Origin: Acidovorax facilis | GTDB taxonomy: Bacteria > Pseudomonadota > Gammaproteobacteria > Burkholderiales > Burkholderiaceae_C | Direction of reading: 5' to 3' | Assembly: GCF_023913775.1 (NCBI RefSeq) | Contig: NZ_JAMXAX010000003.1 | Location: forward strand, 1-64,000 | DNA length: 64,000 nucleotides | Notes under the pieces: generated by a model | Database searches by the model: none | Seen by the model: only the letters and a program-made list of their open reading frames with translations | What the model was told of the DNA's origin: nothing | Position numbers and translations under genes: made by a program | Shown: piece by piece, positions 8,279 through 18,034 of the stretch | How positions within the stretch are numbered: position 1 is the first letter of the stretch | Layout of the letters: each line of letters begins with the position of its first letter

Positions 8279-9367
8279 GTGAGTTCCTCACCCTTTACAG
8301 AAGCCCCAGCCTCCGACACGGGGCGCTTTCATTCGCTGGACCTGATGTCCACCCTGGTGGCGGTGCTGCGCGCCGATGGCGCCGTGCAATTCGCCAATGC
8401 AGCGCTGGAGAACGCGCTCGGCCTGTCGCGCCGCACCCTGGAGGGGGTGGACTTCTCCACCTTCTTCACCGACCCCGCCTTGCTACAGACCGCATTGGCG
8501 GGCGCGCGGGGCAAGGACTTCGCGGCCCTGCGGTATGAAGCCAGCCTCAAGCGCCAGCACCAGGACCCGGTGCCCGTGCATGTGAGCGTGGCCGATGCCG
8601 AGCAGGTCGGTGAAATCCTGGTGGAGCTGTGGCCGCTGGAGCAGCAGGCCCGCCAGGACCGCGAGGAGCGCCTGCTGGACCAGGCCCAGGCCAACAAGGA
8701 GTTGATCCGCAACCTGGCCCACGAGATCAAGAACCCGCTGGGCGGGATTCGCGGTGCTGCGCAACTGCTGGAGATGGAGCTTGAAAGCCGCGAACTGACC
8801 GAGTACACCCAGGTCATCATCCACGAGGCCGACCGCTTGCAAAGCCTGGTAGATCGGCTGCTGGCACCCCATCGCCATCCCCACCTGGTAGGTGACGTCA
8901 ATATCCATGAGGTGTGCGAGCGCGTGCGGTCTCTGGTGCTGGTGGAATACCCCCAGGGCCTCAAGGTGCTGCGCGACTACGACACCTCGATCCCTGAGTT
9001 CCGTGGCGACCGCGCCCAGCTCATCCAGGCACTGCTGAACATCGTACAGAACGCAGCCCAGGCGCTGACCGAGCGCATCGCAGAGGGTGAGGCGACGATC
9101 ACACTGCGCACCCGCGTTGCGAGACAAGTAACGTTTGGTCGCCAGCGCTATCGGCTGGCACTGGAATTGCATGTCATCGACAACGGACCGGGCGTGCCCG
9201 ACGCGATCAAGGAGCGGATTTTTTACCCTCTGGTGTCGGGTCGGGACGGCGGGTCAGGGCTGGGGCTCACGTTGGCACAAACCTTCGTGCAGCGCCATCA
9301 TGGGTTGATCGAATGCGACAGCGTACCGGGTCGCACCGATTTCCGTATCCTGATTCCCTTGCCTTAA
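8279..9367 (+). CDS. glnL: nitrogen sensor histidine kinase NtrB (NRII)
   Basis: The 362-residue product is the cytoplasmic kinase/phosphatase that phosphorylates NtrC under nitrogen limitation and is controlled by PII proteins. An N-terminal PAS domain (about residues 20-110) precedes the H box IRNLAHEIKNPLGG with His148. The N box LLNIVQNAAQAL, the G1 box IDNGPGVP and the GGSGLGLTLAQ motif complete the ATPase domain. No membrane segments are seen, as expected for NtrB. The start is GTG at 8279, 26 bases after the previous stop; an internal ATG at 8345 is the alternative. ntrC follows after 50 bases, so the two are almost certainly co-transcribed. Confidence 0.95.
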   Translation: MSSSPFTEAPASDTGRFHSLDLMSTLVAVLRADGAVQFANAALENALGLSRRTLEGVDFSTFFTDPALLQTALAGARGKDFAALRYEASLKRQHQDPVPVHVSVADAEQVGEILVELWPLEQQARQDREERLLDQAQANKELIRNLAHEIKNPLGGIRGAAQLLEMELESRELTEYTQVIIHEADRLQSLVDRLLAPHRHPHLVGDVNIHEVCERVRSLVLVEYPQGLKVLRDYDTSIPEFRGDRAQLIQALLNIVQNAAQALTERIAEGEATITLRTRVARQVTFGRQRYRLALELHVIDNGPGVPDAIKERIFYPLVSGRDGGSGLGLTLAQTFVQRHHGLIECDSVPGRTDFRILIPLP

Positions 9368-9417
9368 AAGCGCAGATGGTCCCTGACACGCAACCACAGG
9401 GAAGGTAAGAAAAACAT

Positions 9418-11088
<1,671 letters not shown>

Positions 11089-11139
11089 AAATAGCCTCTA
11101 GCGCTTGATGGTAAAGCGTTAAATGCTATAAATTTTGTA
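11089..11139 (+). terminator. intergenic palindromic repeat acting as ntrC terminator
   Basis: TAGCGCTT and AAAGCGTTA flank a six-base loop, with ATAGC/GCTAT pairing outside and AAATTTTGT following. The element starts at the ntrC stop codon. It resembles a palindromic repeat I recall in many intergenic spaces of Acidovorax and relatives, so it is probably both a repeat copy and a bidirectional terminator. Confidence 0.75.
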
Positions 11140-11281
11140 GTGCTTGAAGTGGGTCTGTTTTGGCGGATGCCGGGGCAGGCACACCTCCCAATGTCCTACA
11201 AGCAGGCCCTCCTTGGGCCGACCCAGCCCTCCGGGAGTGACTTCAACAATAAAGGCACTGTCAACCAACCGGAGAGCTTCT

Positions 11282-12220
11282 ATGTCGGATTTCAACGATG
11301 CCAACCGTGACCCTTTGACCAATGAACCGGGTTCCCATCCCGTCGGAACCGGGGTCGGTGCTGCCCTGGGCGGCGCCGCTGCGGGTGCCGCAGCAGGCGC
11401 CTTTGGCGGCCCGGTCGGCGCAGCCATTGGCGGCGTGGCCGGTGCGGTAGCCGGCGGCCTGGCGGGCAAGGCCGCCGCGGAGGCGGTCAACCCCACCGAG
11501 GAAGATGCCTACTGGCGCGAAAGCTTCCACCGCGAGCCTTATTACGTGGGTGGTCGCACCTACGAACAATACCGCCCTGCCTACGAACTGGGCTGGTCGT
11601 CGGTGGGCCGTTATGAAGGCGATTTTGAGGCGGTGGAACCTCGCCTGGCCGATGACTGGCGGGCGCGCCATTCGGACGGCCTGGCCTGGACGGATGCCCG
11701 CCCCGCCGCCCGCGCCGCCTGGGAACGGGTCTCGCGCTCCAGCCTGAACGACGACCGCCCCATGGATGTCGTGGACAACGAAGACGTGGTGGATGTGCTC
11801 AACGACCTACTGGAGTCGTCCCGCGATGGCGAATACGGCTTCACCGCCTGCGCCGAGCATGCCGACTCTGCCCAGCTCAAGAGCGTGTTCCAGCGCCATG
11901 CGCGCGAATGTGCGGCCGCCGCTGTCGAACTGGAGCACGAGGTGCGTCGCCTGGGGGGCGAGCCTGCTTCAGGCGGCACCGTGGCTGGCGCGCTGCACCG
12001 CGGCTGGGTGTCGGTGAAATCCGCCCTGTCGGTGCACGACGACAAGGCCGTGCTGCAGGAATGCGAACGCGGCGAGGACGCTGCCGTGGCCCGTTACCGC
12101 AAGGCCCTGAAGGCCACCCTGCCGCTGGATGTGCGGGCCCTGGTAGAGCGCCAGTCGCAGGGCGCGCAGCGCAACCACGATGAAGTACGTGGCCTGCGCG
12201 ACACGTTCGCCAATAGCTGA
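11282..12220 (+). CDS. PA2169-type four-helix-bundle protein with glycine-zipper N-terminus
   Basis: The 312-residue protein has two visible parts. Residues 20-65 are a glycine/alanine-zipper stretch (GVGAALGGAAAG, then AIGGVAGAVAGGLAG) typical of membrane-associating segments. Residues 165-310 match the PA2169/DUF2383 four-helix-bundle family: LNDLLESSRDGEYGFTACAEHAD, VFQRHARECAAAAVELEHEVRRLGG, then LQECERGEDAAVARYRKAL. The conserved Glu/His pattern resembles ferritin-like proteins. GGAGAG lies a few bases before the ATG at 11282. Members are often stress-induced, but the function is not established. Confidence 0.82.
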   Translation: MSDFNDANRDPLTNEPGSHPVGTGVGAALGGAAAGAAAGAFGGPVGAAIGGVAGAVAGGLAGKAAAEAVNPTEEDAYWRESFHREPYYVGGRTYEQYRPAYELGWSSVGRYEGDFEAVEPRLADDWRARHSDGLAWTDARPAARAAWERVSRSSLNDDRPMDVVDNEDVVDVLNDLLESSRDGEYGFTACAEHADSAQLKSVFQRHARECAAAAVELEHEVRRLGGEPASGGTVAGALHRGWVSVKSALSVHDDKAVLQECERGEDAAVARYRKALKATLPLDVRALVERQSQGAQRNHDEVRGLRDTFANS

Positions 12221-12337
12221 TAGGGCACAGCTTGCGCGCTGGGGTTTCGTTCAGGGGCTCACGGCGCGTCGCAAGTCATAGGCCATAGGCCGCAGGGATT
12301 TTTGGACGCAGGTTTCTTGCGCGCCGATTCCCCAAAA

Positions 12338-12372
12338 ACAAAGGCTGCAAGGATTTTCCTTGCAGCCTTTTG
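12338..12372 (-). terminator. xth terminator (probably bidirectional)
   Basis: AAAGGCTGCAAGG at 12340-12352 is the exact complement of CCTTGCAGCCTTT at 12358-12370, with a five-base loop. Read on the minus strand it is followed by TTTGTTTTTGG. It lies 53 bases past the xth stop. Confidence 0.9.
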
Positions 12373-12424
12373 TGTATGCCGGGCGTCCAGCTTGTTGCCG
12401 CACGGCCCGCGTCGTCAAGGGTTG

Positions 12425-13201
12425 TTATGCCATGGTGAGCACCACGGGCGCGTGGTCGCTGGGTTGTGGGTTCTTGCGGGGGGCGCGGTCTACCGTGCAG
12501 GCGGTCACACTCGCACGCAGTGCATCGCTCACCAGAATGTGGTCAATGCGCAGCCCCCGGTTCTTCTGAAACCCGAGCATGCGGTAGTCCCACCATGAGT
12601 AGCTTTTCTCGGGCTGCTCGAACATGCGGAAGGTGTCTGTCAGGCCCAGGGCAATCAGGTCCTGGAAATGCTGACGCTCTTCCACCGTGTGGTGGATGGT
12701 GTCTTTGAGCCCCACCGGGTCGAACGAATCGCGGTCTTCGGGCGCTACGTTGAAGTCACCCAGCAGCGCCAGGCGCGGGTGGGCCAGCAGCTCTTCACGC
12801 AGCCAGCGATGCAGCGCCGCAAGCCACAGCATCTTGTAGGCAAACTTCTCCGATCCCGGGGCCTGGCCGTTCACGAAGTAGCAGTTCACCAGACGCAGTT
12901 CCCCGTCGGGCGTGTCCAGCGTGGCGGCAATGACGCGGGCCTGCTCGTCCGTGTGCCCGGGGATGTTGCGCACCACGTCGCGCATGGCGTGGCGGCTCAG
13001 GATAGCGACGCCGTTGTAGGTCTTCTGGCCAAAAGTCACGGCCTCATAGCCTGCCTCCTTGAACGTGTCGTGCGGAAATTTGTCGTCGGTGAGCTTGAGC
13101 TCTTGCAGGCACAGCGCATCGACCGGGTTGGCCGCGAGCCAGGCCAGCACCTGGGGCAAGCGGACGGTGAGGGAGTTGACATTCCAGGTGGCAAGTTTCA
13201 T
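12425..13201 (-). CDS. xth: exodeoxyribonuclease III
   Basis: The 258-residue protein is an AP endonuclease / 3'-5' exonuclease of the ExoIII family, cutting abasic sites in base-excision repair. It starts MKLATWNVNSL with the metal-binding Asn, then has LCLQELKLTDDKFP with the catalytic Glu near residue 35, LLGDFNVAPEDRD near 150, LRIDHILVSD, and the C-terminal SDHAPVV with the catalytic His. All key residues are present and length is normal. It is the last clear core gene before the accessory island. Confidence 0.96.
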   Translation of the reverse strand: MKLATWNVNSLTVRLPQVLAWLAANPVDALCLQELKLTDDKFPHDTFKEAGYEAVTFGQKTYNGVAILSRHAMRDVVRNIPGHTDEQARVIAATLDTPDGELRLVNCYFVNGQAPGSEKFAYKMLWLAALHRWLREELLAHPRLALLGDFNVAPEDRDSFDPVGLKDTIHHTVEERQHFQDLIALGLTDTFRMFEQPEKSYSWWDYRMLGFQKNRGLRIDHILVSDALRASVTACTVDRAPRKNPQPSDHAPVVLTMA

Positions 13202-13710
13202 ATGTTTCGTAGTCTATTGATTTTGTTCGTATTTTTTATGAGGCATTGACGTCAATCCGTGCTGGCTACAAGTCTGGCTACAAATCTTGGGCGAGATGGT
13301 GTGACCTGCGCGGACATGATCGCCAAGCCACCTGTTTTGTAGCTGGGTGGCAGCCTGTTCGTGATCGGCGCGGACCTCTGCGCGCTCGTGGACAGCTTGA
13401 GGTGTGCTCCGCCACAGGGGTGGCTGGAGGCGCGGAATCTTGTGCTGCGCGTGCTGCTGTGGAGGAGTCCTTGGTTGCAGGATGCATGTCGCCGCTCAAC
13501 CGCAACACAGTTGACCTGATCGCTCTGCGGCGTATCGACAGTTCGCGCTGATGCGCGAGACGGGGAAGGTTGGGGCTGGTCAATCATCGTGTGCTTGTGG
13601 GTCTGAGTCTGCATATTTATCCACGGCTTTTTGGATGATGCAACGGACGTAGTGGCAGCAACGAGGGAGGCGACGGCACCGATTTGGGTGCTTGCCGATA
13701 ACGGTGCATC
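13202..13710. other. gene-poor left edge of the accessory island
   Basis: About 500 bases with no convincing gene. The overlapping open frames lack ribosome binding sites or recognisable sequence. The only structure noticed is a short direct repeat, CTGGCTACAA, at 13262-13271 and 13274-13283, just after xth. No tRNA, integrase or attachment site could be identified. Confidence 0.4.
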
Positions 13711-13739
13711 GCACTCTAACATTTGTTGTGTTATCGTGC
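13711..13739 (+). promoter_or_regulatory. 29-bp palindromic operator candidate
   Basis: GCAC-N2-TAACA, a seven-base spacer, then TGTTA-N2-GTGC: nine of eleven bases in each arm pair. It lies 27 bases before the start of the winged-helix gene, where an autoregulatory repressor or antitoxin would bind. Confidence 0.6.
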
Positions 13740-13765
13740 TGAAGAAAAGTTAATTTGGTGGCTTG

Positions 13766-14758
13766 ATGCAGAGTCTCGAGGAAGCAGTTCGCTCGTATCT
13801 TCATGACGTCTTGGGCTTGCCCGTCCGATGGATGGGGGCTTGGGCTCGTTCCGAAGAGCTGCCCTACTTTCTGCAAAGCGCCTTCCACTTCAAAGAGTTG
13901 GAGTTGGGCGGCCGGTCAGTTGTCTTGGCCATTGCTCAGTCGCGGCAGCAGGCTTCTCCAAGTGAGATTCGAAAGTGGTTCGACAAGGTCAGAACGTTGG
14001 ACCAGGGGCTGGTCGTCTTCGTCGTTGAGGCCATGGCTTCGTATGAGCGCAAGCGGCTGATTGAGCAGAAGGTTCCCTTCATCGTTCCCGGGAATCAACT
14101 CTATCTACCGGACCTCGGGCTCGATCTGCGCGAGTACTTTCGGCGGCGCGCCCCGACATCGGATGGTGCGCTGAGCCCTTCCGCCCAGGCTCTTCTGATC
14201 ACTGCCCTGCTGAGGCAGCCGTGGCAAGTCGAATGGCAACCGTCAGCCTTGGCGAGCACCCTGGGCTACACGGCCATGACGGTCTCTCGTGTTGCCAAGG
14301 AACTGATCGCCGCCGGGCTGGCGACGTCGTACTTCGTGGGGCGATCGCGCTGGCTGCGAATGGAGCTTTCGCCGCAGCAAACCTGGGAGCGAGCAAGGAC
14401 CATGCTTCGCACGCCTGTCAAGCGAACCGTGTGGGTACCTGGAGATTCTGTAGCCGAGGTACCGTTACGGCTGGCAGGGCTCAGCGCCTTGGCCCGCTAT
14501 TCGATGCTGGCCGAGCCGTCGAGGCCTGTCTACGCCATCGGGCCCGCGCAATGGAAGGCGGCAACCAAGGCTGGAGTTCAAGAACTGCTTGAGGCGATGC
14601 CGGGCGCGCACGAGTGGCAACTGTGGACCTACAACCCGGCCCTGATGCCAGACCGGGCGACGGTGGATCGGTTGTCGTTGATCCTCAGCATGCGGGACAT
14701 CTTGGATGATCGTGTCCAGATCGCGTTGGGCGAAATGAAGGGGCAACTCCCATGGTGA
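13766..14758 (+). CDS. winged-helix DNA-binding protein, possible AbiEi-like antitoxin/regulator
   Basis: The 330-residue protein is not recognised with certainty. Residues 130-190 contain a winged-helix segment (ALLITALLRQPWQVEW, then LASTLGYTAMTVSRVAKELIAAGL) of the MarR/AbiEi kind. The N-terminal ~110 residues (VVLAIAQSRQQASPSEIRKWFDKVR, then KVPFIVPGNQLYLPD) are mixed alpha/beta. The start is ATG at 13766, directly preceded by an in-frame TTG. A strong palindrome precedes the gene. Its stop overlaps the start of a short frame (14752-14805) that resembles the beginning of an AbiEii-type nucleotidyltransferase. The context suggests the antitoxin/regulator half of a bicistronic system whose partner has been deleted. 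That role is inferred. Confidence 0.6.
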   Translation: MQSLEEAVRSYLHDVLGLPVRWMGAWARSEELPYFLQSAFHFKELELGGRSVVLAIAQSRQQASPSEIRKWFDKVRTLDQGLVVFVVEAMASYERKRLIEQKVPFIVPGNQLYLPDLGLDLREYFRRRAPTSDGALSPSAQALLITALLRQPWQVEWQPSALASTLGYTAMTVSRVAKELIAAGLATSYFVGRSRWLRMELSPQQTWERARTMLRTPVKRTVWVPGDSVAEVPLRLAGLSALARYSMLAEPSRPVYAIGPAQWKAATKAGVQELLEAMPGAHEWQLWTYNPALMPDRATVDRLSLILSMRDILDDRVQIALGEMKGQLPW

Positions 14759-14805
14759 GTGGCCTGACGTGGCTTGATGGACACTCATTGCAGTTGGTGG
14801 CTTGA
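14752..14805 (+). pseudogene. stump of a translationally coupled partner gene
   Basis: The ATG at 14752 overlaps the stop of the winged-helix gene (ATGGTGA), the usual geometry of a coupled second cistron, but only 17 codons follow (MVSGLTWLDGHSLQLVA). The first seven residues resemble, from memory, the N-terminus of AbiEii-type nucleotidyltransferases that follow similar winged-helix genes. The sequence turns into unrelated promoter DNA after about ten codons, as expected if the rest was deleted. Confidence 0.35.
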
Positions 14806-14869
14806 GATTTTGTGTCCCGAGGGCTACATTATTGGGCTTGTGAGGTTGATTTGACGCCCGGGGGCTACA
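14803..14869 (+). promoter_or_regulatory. promoter and direct-repeat operator of hipBA
   Basis: TTGAGA at 14803-14808 and TACATT at 14825-14830, separated by 16 bases, make a plausible sigma70 promoter. CCCGAGGGCTACA at 14816-14828 recurs as CCCGGGGGCTACA at 14857-14869 (12 of 13 bases). The first copy overlaps the -10 box and the second abuts the start codon. This arrangement suits autorepression by the HipB-like protein. Confidence 0.5.
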
Positions 14870-15133
14870 GTGACGACACTGTCCGATGTTGCCGAGATGC
14901 TCAGAAGTGCTCGCCGCGAAGCGGGACTGAGCCAGGATGAACTTGCCCAGCGGGCGGGCGTTGCGCGCACGACCGTGGCGCGGATGGAAAACTTGGCCAA
15001 GGGTGACATGAGCGTGTCCGCGCTGGTGCGCTTGCTCGAAGCCGCCGGCTACGACCTGAAGCTGGTGAAGCCTGGTCACGTGCGCACGGTCGACGACATC
15101 CTTGCCGAGCAGCGCCGAGGTGATTCCCCATGA
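14870..15133 (+). CDS. HipB-like XRE-family antitoxin
   Basis: The 87-residue protein has an XRE helix-turn-helix (about residues 8-62: VAEMLRSARREAGLSQDELAQRAGVARTTVARMENLAKG). A short C-terminal tail ends in a GHVRTVDDILAEQRRG stretch likely to contact the toxin. It starts at GTG 14870 and its stop overlaps the hipA start (ATGA at 15130-15133), giving tight coupling. It should bind the adjacent direct repeats, repress its own operon and neutralise the kinase. Confidence 0.85.
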   Translation: MTTLSDVAEMLRSARREAGLSQDELAQRAGVARTTVARMENLAKGDMSVSALVRLLEAAGYDLKLVKPGHVRTVDDILAEQRRGDSP

Positions 15134-16479
15134 AGCTCGATGTGCAGGTCAGCGGCAAGACCGTCGCCCAGCTTTACCGCGAACGCGACGAGTACGTCAT
15201 GAGGTACCTGCCGGGCACCGATCCGGCCGATTTCGTCAGCCTGACCATGCCGGTGCGTGATGAACCTTGGCGCTGGCCGCGCGACCTGCATCCGTTCTTT
15301 CTCCAGAACCTGCCCGAAGGCTATCTGCTGAACATCATCCGCGAGGAGTTCGGGCCACTGCTCGATGGCACGGATTTGTCCCTGCTGGCAGTTGTTGGGG
15401 GCAGCGGCATCGGCCGTGTCACGGTCACCCCCGAGGGTGGCAAACCCGGCGTGGACATGGAGCCCCTGCAGATCGAGAGCCTTCTGACGGCGGAGAACAC
15501 CGCCGAGCATTTCGCATCGCTGGTGCGCCGCTATGCCCGTGCATCGATTTCGGGCGTGGTGCCCAAGTTCATCGCGCCAGAAAGAACGCCCGACGAGGCA
15601 CTGGGACCACTGGGCAAGCCCACGCTGCGCACCAGTCGCCACATCATCAAAGGCTCGGACGACAGCACGCCGTACCTCGGCTTCAACGAGTTCTACAGCA
15701 TGCGGGTGTTGGAGCGCCTGAATGTGGTGCCGGTGGCCCGCACCCGCATGTCCGACGATGGCCGGGTGCTGGTGGTCGAACGCTTCGACGTGGACGAGCA
15801 TGGCACGCCCACCCATGGGCTCGAAGATGCCTGCGGGCTGCTCGGCCTGCCGCCCCACGAAAAATACGCGACCACCACAGAGAAGGTGCTGAACGCCACG
15901 CGCGCCTACCTTCCGTCCGCCCAGCTACGTGTTCAGTTGGCGCAATTCGGCTGGCATGTGTTGACCAACTATGTGGTGCGCAACGCAGACTGTCACGCCA
16001 AAAACATCGCGCTGTCCTACACCCGACTCGGCGACGTAGGGTTCACGCCGGCCTACGACATCGTGACGACCCAGGCTTACCCGCGCTACGCGAACAACCC
16101 GCCAGGGCTGTCGATCGATGGCCGTCAGACCTGGGCGGCGGGCAAGGCGCTGCAGCGCTTCTTCAATGCGCGGCTCGGCATTGCGCCACGGCACTACGCT
16201 GAAATGGTCGAGCGCTTGTGCGAATCGGCGGTTCAGGTTGGCGACGAAGTGATCGAAGCGGCCAGGAACGAGCCGCGCTGGCGTCCGGTTGCCAAGCAGA
16301 TGGTGCATGCGTGGAATGAAGGCATGGCATCGCTACGCGACCCGAAGAAGTCCGTAGCGCTCCGAGGCCTGGATGCAGCGATTACTGCGGCCGGGTTTTC
16401 CGACCCCGAGCCTCCTGAACAAACCCGCGTGACGATCGGCCGCTCTGAACTGTTGGCGCCGCAGCGGCGCAAACGATAG
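15130..16479 (+). CDS. hipA: HipA-family serine/threonine kinase toxin
   Basis: The 449-residue protein has the usual HipA length and motif order. RASISGVVPKF near residue 136 corresponds to the SISG phosphate-binding loop that carries the inactivating autophosphorylation serine. TRTSRHIIKGSD supplies the nucleotide-binding lysine region, NADCHAKNIAL near 285 is the catalytic Asp/Asn loop, and PAYDIVTT is the metal-binding Asp. HipA toxins inhibit growth by phosphorylating translation factors or aminoacyl-tRNA synthetases such as GltX. All key residues are present, so it should be active. It lies directly after its antitoxin on the accessory island, where it could also stabilise the element. 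Confidence 0.88.
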   Translation: MKLDVQVSGKTVAQLYRERDEYVMRYLPGTDPADFVSLTMPVRDEPWRWPRDLHPFFLQNLPEGYLLNIIREEFGPLLDGTDLSLLAVVGGSGIGRVTVTPEGGKPGVDMEPLQIESLLTAENTAEHFASLVRRYARASISGVVPKFIAPERTPDEALGPLGKPTLRTSRHIIKGSDDSTPYLGFNEFYSMRVLERLNVVPVARTRMSDDGRVLVVERFDVDEHGTPTHGLEDACGLLGLPPHEKYATTTEKVLNATRAYLPSAQLRVQLAQFGWHVLTNYVVRNADCHAKNIALSYTRLGDVGFTPAYDIVTTQAYPRYANNPPGLSIDGRQTWAAGKALQRFFNARLGIAPRHYAEMVERLCESAVQVGDEVIEAARNEPRWRPVAKQMVHAWNEGMASLRDPKKSVALRGLDAAITAAGFSDPEPPEQTRVTIGRSELLAPQRRKR

Positions 16480-16521
16480 CTTTGCGGAAACTCCCATTAT
16501 CCCGAGATAGGCTCAGCCGAC

Positions 16522-17184
16522 ATGACAGACAAGAATATCGAGGTCTTCCAAGACCTGTATTTGAAAGGCCGCTCATCGGCAAGCTCCATCCGAGCCGGCA
16601 TCCTGGCCCAGGTTCAGGAACCCTGGCACCACGACCAGGAGCGGGAAGAAGAAATCCGGGGTCACGCAAGCGATGGCGAGGACGTGATCGTTCTCGTGAG
16701 AGATGCATTCGATGACGTTGATGAATCCGGCCTGGTGCTCTGGCAGAAGGGAGAAGGCTACAAAGTCTCCAACATCGTTCCACGCAATGTCGGTGAACTT
16801 GGCATCACCAAGTACAACATCATCCTGCGAGACTTCGTCGCCAGGATTGCAACGCCTGCCGCCAGCGTCAGCGGCTTCGATGTTGAACTGACTTCTCCCC
16901 ATCAATCATTGGATGATTGGCTCGACGCAGAACCCGCAGCAGCATTGCGGCGTTTTTCGCGCTTGGCCAACAAGTCCACAGGTGCTGCGCATCCCATGGA
17001 CAGGGAGCGGTGGTATGCCTTCCTGATCGCGACACACCACACATCGAAGCGCCTGGATACCGATCAACTCGTTCGCTGGCTCGTCGAGGTGGAACATTGG
17101 TCCGAAGACATGGCCCATGAATTGGCGATCGACTACGAATTTGCCCTCGGTCTTCTCGAGCAATATGACCAGTCGCGCTCATGA
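16522..17184 (+). CDS. unknown protein coupled to a PIN-domain gene
   Basis: The 220-residue protein is not recognised. It is acidic and soluble, with no signal peptide or membrane segment. Residues 1-110 include VIVLVRDAFDDVDESGLVLWQKGEGYKVSNI and look alpha/beta. Residues 130-220 are helical (SLDDWLDAEPAAALRRFSRLANK, then HELAIDYEFALGLLEQYDQ). Its stop overlaps the start of the PIN gene by four bases (ATGA at 17181-17184), so the two proteins are made together. It begins 42 bases after hipA and could be read from the same transcript. The coupling suggests an antitoxin, sensor or co-factor for the nuclease, but this is only an inference. Confidence 0.6.
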   Translation: MTDKNIEVFQDLYLKGRSSASSIRAGILAQVQEPWHHDQEREEEIRGHASDGEDVIVLVRDAFDDVDESGLVLWQKGEGYKVSNIVPRNVGELGITKYNIILRDFVARIATPAASVSGFDVELTSPHQSLDDWLDAEPAAALRRFSRLANKSTGAAHPMDRERWYAFLIATHHTSKRLDTDQLVRWLVEVEHWSEDMAHELAIDYEFALGLLEQYDQSRS

Positions 17185-17885
17185 GCTTGAGTTCGCAGCA
17201 GGTTTCCCGCCTAGTGGGGCTGGGTTCGCCGGTGCTGTGCGTCGACACATGCACCGTGCTTGATGTGGTTCGCGACATCACGCGCGAGACCGTCACGACC
17301 GGCGATGTCAATGCCGGGCTTGCCTTGCTCTCGTTGGCCGAAGCGGGTTCCGGCCTGATCGTCCTCATGGCGGAGCAGGTCACCCTGGAAATCGCAAGCA
17401 ACGTCGCGAGCGTGGAACAAGAGGCGCAAGCCGCCTTGCAGAAATTCCTGGCCCAGGCGCAGCGCATCCACGATGTGGCCACGGCCTTTGGTGCCCAAGG
17501 AAATCTCCAGATTCACCACCTCGACGGACATGTCAGCCGGGCCAAGCCGGTACTCGATCGTTGGAAGCAAGTCGCCCAGGTAGTGCCGCACAACGACGGC
17601 GTTGCCAGTCGAGCGTTCAGGCGCGTCAACGAGCCTCGTACCCCTGCTCGGCGCGGCAAGGAGTCAATGAAGGACTGCGTGATCGTCGAGGCCTACATCG
17701 AAGCCGCGAGCCAACTGCGTGCTGCCGGGCTGACAGCGCCCATCGTCTTTGCGTCGTCGAATACCAAGGAATACTTTGCGCCGAACACCAGACATCTCCA
17801 AAACGACATTGCTGGTGACCTTGCTGCGGTTGGCATGGAGTACGCCCCAAACTTCGGGGCCGCGAAGCACAGTCTCGGTCTGTAG
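17181..17885 (+). CDS. PIN-domain protein (DUF4935-like), putative ribonuclease
   Basis: The 234-residue protein carries PIN-fold landmarks: VLCVDTCTVLDVV near residue 20 (first catalytic Asp), the acidic EQVTLEI near 72, KESMKDCVIVEAYIEAA near 160 with K, D and E, and IVFASSNTKEY near 192 at the usual fourth acidic position. This matches the larger PIN_DUF4935 type rather than the ~130-residue VapC type. PIN proteins are metal-dependent RNases, often toxins or defence effectors. It is coupled to the unknown 220-residue gene upstream. The cluster's native 3' flank is interrupted 120 bases later by an IS3 element. Confidence 0.7.
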   Translation: MSLSSQQVSRLVGLGSPVLCVDTCTVLDVVRDITRETVTTGDVNAGLALLSLAEAGSGLIVLMAEQVTLEIASNVASVEQEAQAALQKFLAQAQRIHDVATAFGAQGNLQIHHLDGHVSRAKPVLDRWKQVAQVVPHNDGVASRAFRRVNEPRTPARRGKESMKDCVIVEAYIEAASQLRAAGLTAPIVFASSNTKEYFAPNTRHLQNDIAGDLAAVGMEYAPNFGAAKHSLGL

Positions 17886-18034
17886 TCGCAAGGACGTCAA
17901 AGTTGCTGGAGTACTTCGTCGGTCAGGTACGGGCGCTTTGCGCCTAGACATTGGCCCGCAGCGATAGCGCTGCACTTGCAAAGTGATCGGCTCTGGATAA
18001 GCTGGTGACCTGCCCCGATTCTTCGGACCACGAA

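Noticed and set aside
12302-12598. A plus-strand frame starting before the xth terminator
   Set aside because: It runs through the terminator hairpin and into the antisense of xth without any ribosome binding site.
13202-13710. Possible integrase or tRNA attachment site at the left island edge
   Set aside because: No tRNA fold, no integrase motif, and no matching direct repeat found near 40885-41205; only a local CTGGCTACAA repeat is visible.
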